A stretch of DNA of 38,918 bases from an uncultured Lachnospiraceae bacterium (GTDB lineage: Bacteria > Bacillota > Clostridia > Lachnospirales > Lachnospiraceae): assembly GCA_934343915.1 (NCBI GenBank), contig CAKRIL010000029.1:1-38918 (forward strand), read 5' to 3'. Under the pieces are notes generated by a model. The model had not been told where the DNA came from and ran no database searches. It was given only the letters and a program-made list of their open reading frames with translations. Within the stretch, counting starts at the first letter, position 1; the number at the start of each line of letters is the position of its first letter. Shown here piece after piece: positions 23,599-31,749 of the stretch. The position numbers were made by a program, and so were the translations under genes.

Positions 23599-23904
23599 GG
23601 ATTCAGGTGTCAAAAAATGCTTTCACAACTTCAATATGTATATCATGTTATATATATGCATATCACGACTTTTGGAAGAAGCTTAGTTGTTCTTAGGACT
23701 CTGCTTACTGTACAGCCACAGACGGCAAGGATGCCGGCTGAGTTGCAAACAGCCATGGAGGGCTGATTTTGCAACGGTGGCGGAAGCAGAAATATTTCTT
23801 CAGAGTCATTAGAACAACTTGCTTCGTACAACGGAGCTGATATGCATAAATATAACATGATATACACATAAAAATCAGATCCGCATGTCTTGACACCTGA
23901 ATCC
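23599..23904. repeat. Structured repeat element A, copy 2
   Basis: This 306-bp copy is bounded by a perfect 15-bp inverted repeat (23599-23613 and 23890-23904, core AGGTGTCA). The main stem is 23638-23665 with 23838-23865 (27 of 28 paired). Relative to copy 1 the stem carries three compensatory double changes (two G-C to A-T and one C-G to T-A). The central 80-odd bases, with GCCAC/GTGGC enclosing two hairpins, are almost unchanged. It lies in the same plus-strand orientation as copy 1 but in front of a minus-strand gene (pstS), so its orientation relative to the gene is not conserved. The family is unknown. Confidence 0.85.
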
Positions 23905-23908
23905 TGTT

Positions 23909-23996
23909 TGTAAACTTCTTTACTTCCCGTTTACAAATAAGAGTTTACTCGAGGCATGTAAAATAATTAATCAGCCATATGTAAAATGAACGTAAA
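23909..23996 (-). promoter_or_regulatory. pstS: Pho-box-like half-sites upstream of pstS
   Basis: On the minus strand TTTACG (23991-23996) and TTTACA (23980-23985) are 11 bp apart, with another TTTACA at 23957-23962 and one at 23909-23914. On the plus strand TTTACT (23919) and TTTACA (23930) are 11 bp apart. This density of TTTACA words matches the array upstream of the Na/Pi symporter. The pstS start codon lies about 370-460 bp away, beyond element A. Confidence 0.6.
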
Positions 23997-23997
23997 A

Positions 23998-24024
23998 AGA
24001 GCCGCACCTTTTCGGTGTGGCTCT
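23998..24024 (-). terminator. Intrinsic terminator of the large lipoprotein gene
   Basis: AGAGCCACACC pairs with GGTGCGGCTCT across a GAAAA-type loop (one G-T pair), and TTTTTA follows on the minus strand. It starts 8 bases after the stop at 24033. Its T tract overlaps the first Pho-box half-site of the pstS region. Confidence 0.88.
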
Positions 24025-24032
24025 TACTTTGC

Positions 24033-26459
24033 TTAAATCCCCATATCCTTATAGATATATGTGCCATCCTCCCCGTCATACACATACCTGAAACAGATTC
24101 TTCTCTGCCTGTCCCCACCGCATTCCATGTATGTCACGGTGAGTTCTCCGTCCTGCGACAGCTCAGCCGTTGTTTTCTGCACCGAGCCACCCAAAAAATC
24201 AAGCGGCATTGAGCCGTCAAGGTTAGGTACTATTTTTACATAGACATCTTCATCGCCGTCCGCTGTCTCATGATCGATTATCCTCTGTTCAATGTCAGCT
24301 ATATCATCAACCCACAGCGACATGACGGACTCGACCGCGTAGTACGGCGTAATATCCTTCCATTCAGCCAAATCAAATATGCTAACGGATGAGCACTCGT
24401 CGATATGCTTTCCGTTATATGTGCTCAGTATCAGCTCGGGAATGCCATCCCCCGTGACATCCCTCATATCTATGTCCATACTGCTCTGCGTTCCGTCAAG
24501 CGGGATTGACCAGCCCTTGTCAAAGAAATATTTCATTCCCTGATATTCAAGCTCTGTACTTACATCATCTATTCGCCTTAAAATGACATCCCCGTACTTA
24601 AATACGGCGTACCACCTGTCATTTTGCTCATCGTACTCGTACACCAGCTCCTTGCCGAGTTCAGCATTATCATAGTTAAGCTTGGTTATATCCGCAAACG
24701 TCGGCATATCGGGCATCCTGTTCTCTCCGAACAGCTCTGCAATGGTTTTTCCCTCAAAATAATGCCTTGAATATCTGTATATTCCGGTCTTTACATTAGA
24801 ATGCTCCGCTATGACTGCCTCTGCCTGTTCCTTGGTGAGCTCATTCGCCTGTCTGTCCTGTGAATAATAGTCACCATCCCAATAGGTATCTCCGTGAATA
24901 TGAAGGTATGTCTCATGGAGCATCTCCGAATCCGTGAATCTTTGGAACCTCTCATAATAGTACTCGCTTGCCCCTCCCGAGCTGTTCCATGTGCCGTCGG
25001 TTCTGATATCCGTAAGTCCTCTGTATGGTATCGTATACACATATACCTGCTCCCCATCGGTGTGAAAGATATACGATGGTTCATCATACATCACGACCTC
25101 ATTGAGCCCGTCCGCGTCAAAATCAACCACGCTGAAGGTGTCCTCCCTAAAATTTCTTCCCGTTGCGCTGCTTGCAATTTCATCAACGCTTGTTATAGGT
25201 TCACCATTCAATATAATCTCCCGTCTTCCTGAAAGAGCCTCCCTTATAAGCTCCGGCACAGACTCTATAAGCTCTGCATTCACCGGCAGCGGAACATTTT
25301 CAAAGCTCATCGCCCATCTGCCCGGATTCTGATTCGGATACCGTGTCGTCCACACAAGCTTGTCGGTAACACCATCACCGTCCTCATCCTCCGCATTAAA
25401 TGCAAGCATCTCGTAGGCATCGACATTTAAGAATTCATCACGCTCGATTTTTCTTCCATTCAGGTAAACCTCCATCGGTGAGTTCTTACCGACTATAAGT
25501 ATTTTTACCTTGATGTCATCCCCTGTGTACACCATGCAGAAATGTCCGTTCTCATACTCAACCGTTCCCTCAAGGCTGTTCTCGCCCTGCATCTGTATCT
25601 TTTTAGAGTATTTTAAGAATCCGTTCTCAGCTTCGACATTACTTATATGGCAGCCGTTTCCGTCGAACCTCACATCAAAATCACAGTTCCGGTATGTACC
25701 ATAAATAACCGGTATGTACATCTGAAGGCTCAGCATCTTATTCTTCACTATGCTCTTGGAAATCTCTCCAAGGTTATCCCTTCGTGAGCGCAGATAATCA
25801 ACCTTGAGTCCCCCGCCGTCAGTATAGATACCGTCCATGCCGACATCCGCAAAGCTTTCATTGAGTGCCCCGCCAAGCTCCTTGGCATATTCGGGATAAA
25901 AATATGCACTTGCGATATCCGAAGCATCCTCACAGTAATACGGTGACAAATCTCTGCCATTCTTCAAGTCATACACAAAATAAAGGCTGCGCTCCCTGTC
26001 ATACACTTCAAGCACAAGCTCGTCCCGTCTGTCCATCGTCAGGTCGACAAGCCCTATGCGCATTCCCGCACCGCTCTCCTTGTGCTGTATCGCCCAAGGC
26101 ACCTCATATCTGCTGTCCATGTATTCAATGGCAAGCTTATTTTCCGCCATGTCATATACGACGCTCGCATCACCAATCGAGTACACCTCATCCCAGCTGC
26201 TGCTGCCATCGTTGTACCTGTATTCGGCTCCGTGCGTCACCTTCTCATCGTCCATGCCTTCAAGCAGTCCGCATACAAGCTCTTCTGCCGGCTTGTCAGG
26301 AACCGAGGCTGTGGCTGTTTCCGAGCTCGTGACCTGCTCCGTCCCCGTCTGATTTGCAGGTGGCACGTTTTCTGCGTCCCCATCGCCACGGGCGCAGGCG
26401 GTAAAAAGGACTGCTGCCGCAAGAGCGACTGCGGATGCGGGTATATATGTGTGTTTCAT
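24033..26459 (-). CDS. Large secreted lipoprotein with FG-GAP/VCBS-like repeats
   Basis: The start is the ATG at 26459 behind GGGAGG. The 808-residue product has a signal peptide with lipobox FTAC, a Thr/Pro/Glu-rich linker to about residue 60, and then a long extracellular region. Segments such as DEDGDGVTDKLVW, DFDADGLNEVVMYD, DVTGDGIPELILS and DLTMDRRDELVLEVYD recur and look like calcium-binding D-x-D-x-D-G loops of FG-GAP or VCBS-type propeller blades. No catalytic domain is recognised. It may bind a surface glycan or partner protein. It is monocistronic, with a terminator at 23998-24024. A phased TTACA array upstream suggests phosphate or related control. Confidence 0.85.
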   Translation of the reverse strand: MKHTYIPASAVALAAAVLFTACARGDGDAENVPPANQTGTEQVTSSETATASVPDKPAEELVCGLLEGMDDEKVTHGAEYRYNDGSSSWDEVYSIGDASVVYDMAENKLAIEYMDSRYEVPWAIQHKESGAGMRIGLVDLTMDRRDELVLEVYDRERSLYFVYDLKNGRDLSPYYCEDASDIASAYFYPEYAKELGGALNESFADVGMDGIYTDGGGLKVDYLRSRRDNLGEISKSIVKNKMLSLQMYIPVIYGTYRNCDFDVRFDGNGCHISNVEAENGFLKYSKKIQMQGENSLEGTVEYENGHFCMVYTGDDIKVKILIVGKNSPMEVYLNGRKIERDEFLNVDAYEMLAFNAEDEDGDGVTDKLVWTTRYPNQNPGRWAMSFENVPLPVNAELIESVPELIREALSGRREIILNGEPITSVDEIASSATGRNFREDTFSVVDFDADGLNEVVMYDEPSYIFHTDGEQVYVYTIPYRGLTDIRTDGTWNSSGGASEYYYERFQRFTDSEMLHETYLHIHGDTYWDGDYYSQDRQANELTKEQAEAVIAEHSNVKTGIYRYSRHYFEGKTIAELFGENRMPDMPTFADITKLNYDNAELGKELVYEYDEQNDRWYAVFKYGDVILRRIDDVSTELEYQGMKYFFDKGWSIPLDGTQSSMDIDMRDVTGDGIPELILSTYNGKHIDECSSVSIFDLAEWKDITPYYAVESVMSLWVDDIADIEQRIIDHETADGDEDVYVKIVPNLDGSMPLDFLGGSVQKTTAELSQDGELTVTYMECGGDRQRRICFRYVYDGEDGTYIYKDMGI

Positions 26460-26547
26460 GTTGTAATCCTCCCTCATAAGTGTGTAAATAACTGCTACAA
26501 TAAATTGTATCTTGACTATATGCTATCACACTCTCACTCGAAAATGG

Positions 26548-26605
26548 TTACAAATTCCTTACATTTTGTTACATTTATGTTAAAGTTTGTTACGAAATTG
26601 TTGCG
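26548..26605 (+). promoter_or_regulatory. Six helically phased TTACA-like repeats
   Basis: TTACA at 26548, 26559 and 26569, then TTAAA at 26580, TTACG at 26590 and TTGCG at 26601, are spaced 11, 10, 11, 10 and 11 bp. That puts them on one face of the helix. The array overlaps the trpA stop codon and lies about 90 bp upstream of the lipoprotein gene. It resembles an extended Pho box. TATAGT and TACAAT on the minus strand near 26500-26522 could be the -10. Confidence 0.6.
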
Positions 26606-27369
26606 CACGCCTCCTTCATCCTCTTTACATACTCCCCGACATACTTCGGTGCTTCCTTGCCGTGCTCTGCGACAAGCTTCACAATCGCACTTCCGACTAT
26701 AACGCCGTCCGATACTGCCGACATCTGCGCTGCCTGCTCAGGGGTGGATATTCCGAAGCCGACGGCACATGGAACATCCGTGTTCTCCTTAATCATTTTC
26801 ACAATCTCGCCGATGTTGGTTGTAATCTTAGAGCGCACGCCCGTAACGCCGAGCGATGATACAAGATATATGAAGCCGTCCGCCTCGCGCGCAATCATAG
26901 CCGCACGCTCGTGTGAGGTCGGTGCTATGAGCGAGATAAGGTCGACATCATATTTTTTACATATAGGAAGGAACTCATTTTTCTCCTCGTAAGGAATGTC
27001 TGGAAGTATAAGTCCGTCGATTCCGATTTCCTTACAGATTGAGATAAATTTCTCACTTCCGTAAGAAAATACAACGTTCGCATAGGTCATGAACACCATC
27101 GGAGTGCTCACTTCTTTTCTAATTTCCTTTACAAAATCAAATATCTTATCGGTTGTAACGCCGCCCGCAAGCGCGCGTATGTTGGCTTCCTGAATGACAG
27201 GTCCCTCAGCGGTAGGGTCTGAAAAAGGGATTCCAAGCTCTATAATGTCGGCTCCGTTTGCAGCCATCTCCCTGACGATTGATGCAGTCGTCGCAAGGTC
27301 AGGGTCGCCGCAGGTTATAAATGGTATGAATGCCTTACCGTCCTTAAATGCTTCCTTTAATCTACTCAT
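26590..27369 (-). CDS. trpA: Tryptophan synthase alpha chain
   Basis: The start is the ATG at 27369 behind GGGGAGG. It overlaps the trpB stop by 8 bp. The 259-residue TIM-barrel protein has the catalytic Glu in IIELGIPFSDP (near 49), the Asp-containing loop DGLILPDIPYEE, and the phosphate-binding VGFGISTPEQA and DGVIVGSAIV. It cleaves indole-3-glycerol phosphate and passes indole to TrpB. It is the last gene of trpEGDCFBA. No clear terminator follows. Confidence 0.97.
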   Translation of the reverse strand: MSRLKEAFKDGKAFIPFITCGDPDLATTASIVREMAANGADIIELGIPFSDPTAEGPVIQEANIRALAGGVTTDKIFDFVKEIRKEVSTPMVFMTYANVVFSYGSEKFISICKEIGIDGLILPDIPYEEKNEFLPICKKYDVDLISLIAPTSHERAAMIAREADGFIYLVSSLGVTGVRSKITTNIGEIVKMIKENTDVPCAVGFGISTPEQAAQMSAVSDGVIVGSAIVKLVAEHGKEAPKYVGEYVKRMKEACATIS

Positions 27370-28582
27370 TGATGTCCTCCCCTCTGTAACGTGCAATCGC
27401 TGCACAGTCCTTGTCGCCTCTGCCTGAAATTGTGATGACTATTATCTTATCCTTGTCCATAGTTGGTGCGAGCTTCTTAGCGTATGCCACGGCATGTGCC
27501 GACTCGATTGCCGGAATGATTCCCTCCATCTTAGAGAGATACTCGAACGCATCAACTGCCTCATCATCCGTGACAGGAACATACTCTGCTCTTCCTATGT
27601 CGTGAAGATATGCGTGCTCAGGTCCGATTCCCGGGTAGTCAAGTCCTGCCGAAATAGAGTACACAGGAGCAATCTGTCCGTACTTGTCCTGACAGAAATA
27701 TGACTTCATTCCGTGGAAGATTCCTTCCCTTCCTGTATTAACCGTAGCCGCAGTCTCGAAGGTATCAATTCCTCTTCCTGCTGCCTCACAGCCTATAAGC
27801 CTTACGCTCTTATCATTTATGAAATTATAGAAGGTTCCGATTGCATTGGAGCCGCCGCCGACACAGGCTATTACCGCATCAGGAAGTCTTCCCTCCTTCT
27901 CGTAGAGCTGTTCCTTGATTTCCTTTGATATTACCGCCTGAAAATCGCGGACAATCGTAGGGAACGGATGCGGTCCCATAACCGAACCGAGGCAGTAATG
28001 TGTGTCATCGATTCTGTTCGTCCACTCTCTCATCGCCTCCGATACGGCATCCTTAAGTGTCGCCGTTCCCGACTTCACAGGTATAACCTCTGCGCCGAGA
28101 AGTCTCATTCTGTACACGTTGAGTGCCTGTCTCTTCGTGTCCTCCTCACCCATGAACACAACACATTCCATTCCCATAAGTGCCGCCGCAGTTGCAGTTG
28201 CTACACCGTGCTGTCCTGCTCCTGTCTCTGCGATAAGTCTTGTCTTACCCATCTTCTTTGCAAGAAGTGCCTGACCAAGCACATTGTTAATCTTGTGTGC
28301 TCCCGTGTGGTTTAAATCTTCTCTCTTTAAATATATTTTTGCTCCGCCCAAGTCCTTAGTCATCTTTTCTGCATAGTAGAGGCGGCTAGGACGGTTCGCA
28401 TACTCATTCAAAAGTGTGTTGAGCTCCTTGTTGAACTCAGGGTCATCCTTATAGTGATTGTAAGCCTCTTCAAGCTCTATAACCGCATTCATAAGTGTCT
28501 CCGGAATGTACTGACCGCCGTGCTGTCCGAATCTTCCGTTGCCTGTGCTTCCCGTGTAGAAGCCATCATTTAAGTTATCCAT
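27362..28582 (-). CDS. trpB: Tryptophan synthase beta chain
   Basis: This 406-residue PLP enzyme is full length. The Schiff-base lysine is K97 in NHTGAHKINN. The phosphate-binding loop CVGGGSNAIG and the conserved N-terminal segment GRFGQHGGQYIPETL are intact. It condenses indole with serine to give tryptophan. A good GGAGG ribosome site precedes it. It follows trpF after about 53 bp and overlaps trpA. Confidence 0.98.
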   Translation of the reverse strand: MDNLNDGFYTGSTGNGRFGQHGGQYIPETLMNAVIELEEAYNHYKDDPEFNKELNTLLNEYANRPSRLYYAEKMTKDLGGAKIYLKREDLNHTGAHKINNVLGQALLAKKMGKTRLIAETGAGQHGVATATAAALMGMECVVFMGEEDTKRQALNVYRMRLLGAEVIPVKSGTATLKDAVSEAMREWTNRIDDTHYCLGSVMGPHPFPTIVRDFQAVISKEIKEQLYEKEGRLPDAVIACVGGGSNAIGTFYNFINDKSVRLIGCEAAGRGIDTFETAATVNTGREGIFHGMKSYFCQDKYGQIAPVYSISAGLDYPGIGPEHAYLHDIGRAEYVPVTDDEAVDAFEYLSKMEGIIPAIESAHAVAYAKKLAPTMDKDKIIVITISGRGDKDCAAIARYRGEDINE

Positions 28583-28635
28583 GTGTTTCCTCCTTATATC
28601 AGTCTTATAGATAGGTAATTGCTAAGCTATATGTG

Positions 28636-29241
28636 TTAGTTTCTGACCTTGTTAATAAAGTGCCGCATCTTATCAAAATCCTTATACCCGTCTGTCTCAA
28701 CGCCTGAGCTTATGTCGACCGCATAAGGCGAAAGCTTATCTATGGCATCCCTCACGTTGTCGGCATTCACTCCTCCCGCGAGAAAGAACGGTCTGTCAAT
28801 CCCACTTACGAAACTCCAGTCGAACGTCTGTCCCGTTCCGTAACCATTGTCGAGCAAAATATAATCAGACGGAAATGTGTTGGCTTTTTCGATGTCCTCG
28901 CCACCTCTTATCTTGAAAGCCTTGATAATCGGTGCATCCGTCATGCTTCTTAGCTCTTTAAGGTAAGCCTCGTCCTCGTGCCCGTGAAGCTGTATGACCT
29001 TTATCGTGCCTTCGTTTGCGAGCCTTGAGACAAGCTCAGGCTCCTCGTCGACGAACACTCCGACAGGTGTTATTGCTTCGTCAAGCCTCTGTGTAAGTGC
29101 CTCCGCCTGTTCCCTGGTGACATATCTTCTGCTCTTTTGCCAAAATACATAGCCGATGTAATCAGGCTTCAGCCTGTTGGCGTACTCAATGTCGCACCCG
29201 CGGCTGAGCCCGCATATCTTAACCTTTGTCAGTGTGCTCAC
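28636..29241 (-). CDS. trpF: Phosphoribosylanthranilate isomerase
   Basis: This is a roughly 200-residue TIM-barrel enzyme. The N-terminal TKVKICGLSRGCDI contains the catalytic Cys, and the catalytic Asp is in YAVDISSGVE near the C-terminus. It converts phosphoribosylanthranilate to the carboxyphenylamino-deoxyribulose phosphate. The start is doubtful. The first frame-consistent start is GTG at 29241, but it overlaps the ribosome site GGGAGGTGA. The CTG at 29232, 8 bases from GGAGG, would give the family's usual M-T-K-V-K-I-C-G beginning. The gene is 17 bp downstream of trpC. Confidence 0.95.
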   Translation of the reverse strand: MSTLTKVKICGLSRGCDIEYANRLKPDYIGYVFWQKSRRYVTREQAEALTQRLDEAITPVGVFVDEEPELVSRLANEGTIKVIQLHGHEDEAYLKELRSMTDAPIIKAFKIRGGEDIEKANTFPSDYILLDNGYGTGQTFDWSFVSGIDRPFFLAGGVNADNVRDAIDKLSPYAVDISSGVETDGYKDFDKMRHFINKVRN

Positions 29242-29258
29242 CTCCCTGAAAATGCCTT

Positions 29259-30059
29259 TTAATATCCTCTCAGACTCTTAAGCATCCCGCTCTTATCGTC
29301 CGAGAGCATCATCGTCTCGCCGATAAGAACGCCATTCACATCCGCCGCGCGGAGAACATCTATATCCTGTGCCGTCTTTATTCCGCTCTCAGCGACGAAC
29401 ATCACCTCTTTCGGAACAAGCCGTCTCAGCCTCTCGCTGTTGTGGACATCGACCGTAAAATCCTTAAGATTCCTGTTGTTTACTCCGATTATCCTTGCGC
29501 CCGAATCGAGTGCCTGTTCAATCTCATTCTCATCATGAGCCTCCACAAGTGCTGATAATCCAAGGCTGTCCGCTATCTCTATGTATTCCTTCAATCTCTG
29601 CTTCTCAGTTATTGCACATATGAGAAGCACCGCCGATGCCCCAAGCGTCTCAGCCTCATATATCATGTACTCATCAACTGTAAAATCCTTCCTGAGACAC
29701 GGAATGCTTACATTCTCAGCTATCTCTCTCAGATAATCATTGCTTCCGAGAAACCACTTAGGCTCGGTGAGCACCGATATAGCTCCCGCTCCCGCCGCCT
29801 CGTACTCCTTTGCAATCTCAAGGTAAGGAAAATCCGGCGCGATAAGTCCCTTTGAAGGTGAAGCCTTCTTGCACTCACATATGAATGTGATTTCGGGACA
29901 TTTAAGCTCCTTCTCAAAAATGAAATCTCTGGCAAGCTCTTTTGTCTCACGGGCTTTTTCCTCGGCAAGCCTTCTCATATCCAAGGCTGAAATATTCTTT
30001 TTTGCCTGCTCTGTGCGGCAGCATGCATATTCTGCTATCGTGTCAAGTATATTGCTCAT
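29259..30059 (-). CDS. trpC: Indole-3-glycerol phosphate synthase
   Basis: The start is the ATG at 30059, one base after the trpD stop (TAG-T-ATG), with AGGAAG upstream. The 266-residue TIM barrel shows the family motifs FICECKKASPSKGLI, ISVLTEPKWFLGS, CLRKDFTVDEYMIYEA, IIGVNNRNLKDF and VAESGIKT, which supply the catalytic Lys and Glu residues. It closes the indole ring before TrpA. It is not fused to TrpF, unlike in enterobacteria. Confidence 0.97.
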   Translation of the reverse strand: MSNILDTIAEYACCRTEQAKKNISALDMRRLAEEKARETKELARDFIFEKELKCPEITFICECKKASPSKGLIAPDFPYLEIAKEYEAAGAGAISVLTEPKWFLGSNDYLREIAENVSIPCLRKDFTVDEYMIYEAETLGASAVLLICAITEKQRLKEYIEIADSLGLSALVEAHDENEIEQALDSGARIIGVNNRNLKDFTVDVHNSERLRRLVPKEVMFVAESGIKTAQDIDVLRAADVNGVLIGETMMLSDDKSGMLKSLRGY

Positions 30060-30060
30060 A

Positions 30061-31083
30061 CTACACTTCCTGTGACGCTTTCTTAAGTTCATTCAGCTTT
30101 TCAAGTGCCGCACCCGAGTCGATTATCTCACCCGCAAGCTTAACTCCGTCGGCAAGTGTCGCTGTCTTTCCCGAGACAAAAAGTCCTGCTCCCGCATTGA
30201 GCTGAACTATCTCCCTCTTGGCACCATTTATGCTTCCGTCAAGAATTCCGACCGTAATCTCTGCGTTCTCCTGCGGTGTGCCTCCGACAATCTCGGACTT
30301 GTCGGCTGTCTTAAAGCCAAAGTCCTCAGGCTTAATCGTGTATGTTCTGTATCTTCCATTCTCAAAATCACATACCTTGGTAGGTGCGCTTATCGATATC
30401 TCGTCTAGCTTATCCATGCCGTACACGACAACACCCTTTTTTACGCCGAGCTCCATGAGTACCTGTGCAAGAGGCTCGACAAGCGATTCGTCATACACTC
30501 CGAGCACCTGAAATGTCGGATGCGCAGGGTTGGTGAGCGGTCCTAATATGTTGAACACCGTTCTGATTCCGAGCTCTTTTCTGATTGCACCCACATATTT
30601 CATGGAGGTGTGATACTTCTGTGCAAAAAGGAAGCATATTCCCACGGTATCAAGAAGCTTTCTGCACTGCTCCGGTTCAAGATTAATGTTCACTCCGAGT
30701 GCTTCAAGACAGTCTGCGGTTCCGCTCTTCGAGGATGCCGCACGATTGCCGTGCTTTGCCACCTTAACTCCTGCTGCCGCTATAACCATCGCCGCCGTCG
30801 TCGAGATATTGAAGCTGTGTGCTCCGTCGCCGCCGGTTCCGACAATCTCAAGCACATCCCCCTCATGCTCAACCTTAACCGCGTGCTCTCTCATCGCTGC
30901 GGCACAGCCTGAGATTTCCTCTATCGTCTCAGCCTTTGTGCTCTTTGTTGACAGTGCCGCAAGAAATGCCGCATTCTGTGTCTGAGTTGTCTCACCGCTC
31001 ATAATCTCATTCATTACCTGATATGCCTCATCATAGGTCAAATCACCCTTCTGGACAATCTTTACAATGGCTTCCTTAATCAT
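30061..31083 (-). CDS. trpD: Anthranilate phosphoribosyltransferase
   Basis: This 340-residue enzyme is full length. The PRPP-binding glycine-rich loop VGTGGDGAHSFNIST, the KHGNRAASSKSGTADCLEALG segment and the anthranilate-site FLFAQKYHTSMK are conserved. It transfers the phosphoribosyl group to anthranilate. The glutamine amidotransferase is a separate gene (trpG) about 50 bp upstream, so there is no TrpGD fusion. The ribosome site is GAGGAAG. Confidence 0.97.
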   Translation of the reverse strand: MIKEAIVKIVQKGDLTYDEAYQVMNEIMSGETTQTQNAAFLAALSTKSTKAETIEEISGCAAAMREHAVKVEHEGDVLEIVGTGGDGAHSFNISTTAAMVIAAAGVKVAKHGNRAASSKSGTADCLEALGVNINLEPEQCRKLLDTVGICFLFAQKYHTSMKYVGAIRKELGIRTVFNILGPLTNPAHPTFQVLGVYDESLVEPLAQVLMELGVKKGVVVYGMDKLDEISISAPTKVCDFENGRYRTYTIKPEDFGFKTADKSEIVGGTPQENAEITVGILDGSINGAKREIVQLNAGAGLFVSGKTATLADGVKLAGEIIDSGAALEKLNELKKASQEV

Positions 31084-31132
31084 AATTACTTCCTCGCTTT
31101 CTACGATTTTTTTATAGAGTTCAAATATGTTT

Positions 31133-31711
31133 TCAATCTCTGCCAGCCAATCCTATAAAATTTGCGAGCATCCTCTTACCTTCAGGTGTCATAATTGATT
31201 CAGGATGAAACTGAACCCCGTACACCGGATAATCCCTATGCTTAACCGCCATAATCTCTCCGTCCGCCGTTCGTGCCGTAACCTCAAGGCATTCCGGCAT
31301 CGTACTCTCCACCGCCGCAAGTGAATGATACCTCGCAACGGGTGTAACCTTCGGACAACCCTTAAAAAGCTCACAGTCAGTATCGAGCGTCGTATCTGAC
31401 TGCTTGCCGTGCATCAGCTCCTTGGCATATGATACCGTTGCTCCGTAGGTCATGCATATTGCCTGATGTCCGAGACATACACCGAGAATGGGAAGCTTCC
31501 CGCCAAGCTTTTTGATAACCTCGGGACATACGCCCGAATCCTCAGGTCTGCCCGGTCCCGGCGAGATAATTATTCCATCGGGCTTTAATTCTTCTATCTC
31601 TTTTACCGTCATCGCGTCATTTCTTATAACCTTTATATCAGGCTCAATGCTTCCCACAAGCTGGTACAGGTTATAAGAAAAGCTGTCATAATTGTCTATC
31701 AGCAGAATCAT
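31133..31711 (-). CDS. trpG: Anthranilate synthase glutamine amidotransferase component (TrpG/PabA)
   Basis: This is a 192-residue class I glutamine amidotransferase. The nucleophile Cys lies in LGVCLGHQAI (near 79), and the His-Glu pair in VQFHPESIMTPEG. The oxyanion segment ISPGPGRPEDSG is present. It supplies ammonia to TrpE and could also serve folate synthesis with a PabB. It lies 38 bp after trpE in the trp operon. Confidence 0.96.
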   Translation of the reverse strand: MILLIDNYDSFSYNLYQLVGSIEPDIKVIRNDAMTVKEIEELKPDGIIISPGPGRPEDSGVCPEVIKKLGGKLPILGVCLGHQAICMTYGATVSYAKELMHGKQSDTTLDTDCELFKGCPKVTPVARYHSLAAVESTMPECLEVTARTADGEIMAVKHRDYPVYGVQFHPESIMTPEGKRMLANFIGLAGRD

Positions 31712-31749
31712 CCTTTTCGTCCTCCTTTTTTTACAAATATATAGCTTCT

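Noticed and set aside
26082..26702. Plus-strand open frame of 206 codons
   Set aside because: It is antisense to the lipoprotein gene and trpA, runs across the intergenic operator region, lacks a ribosome site and has Cys/His-rich nonsense composition.
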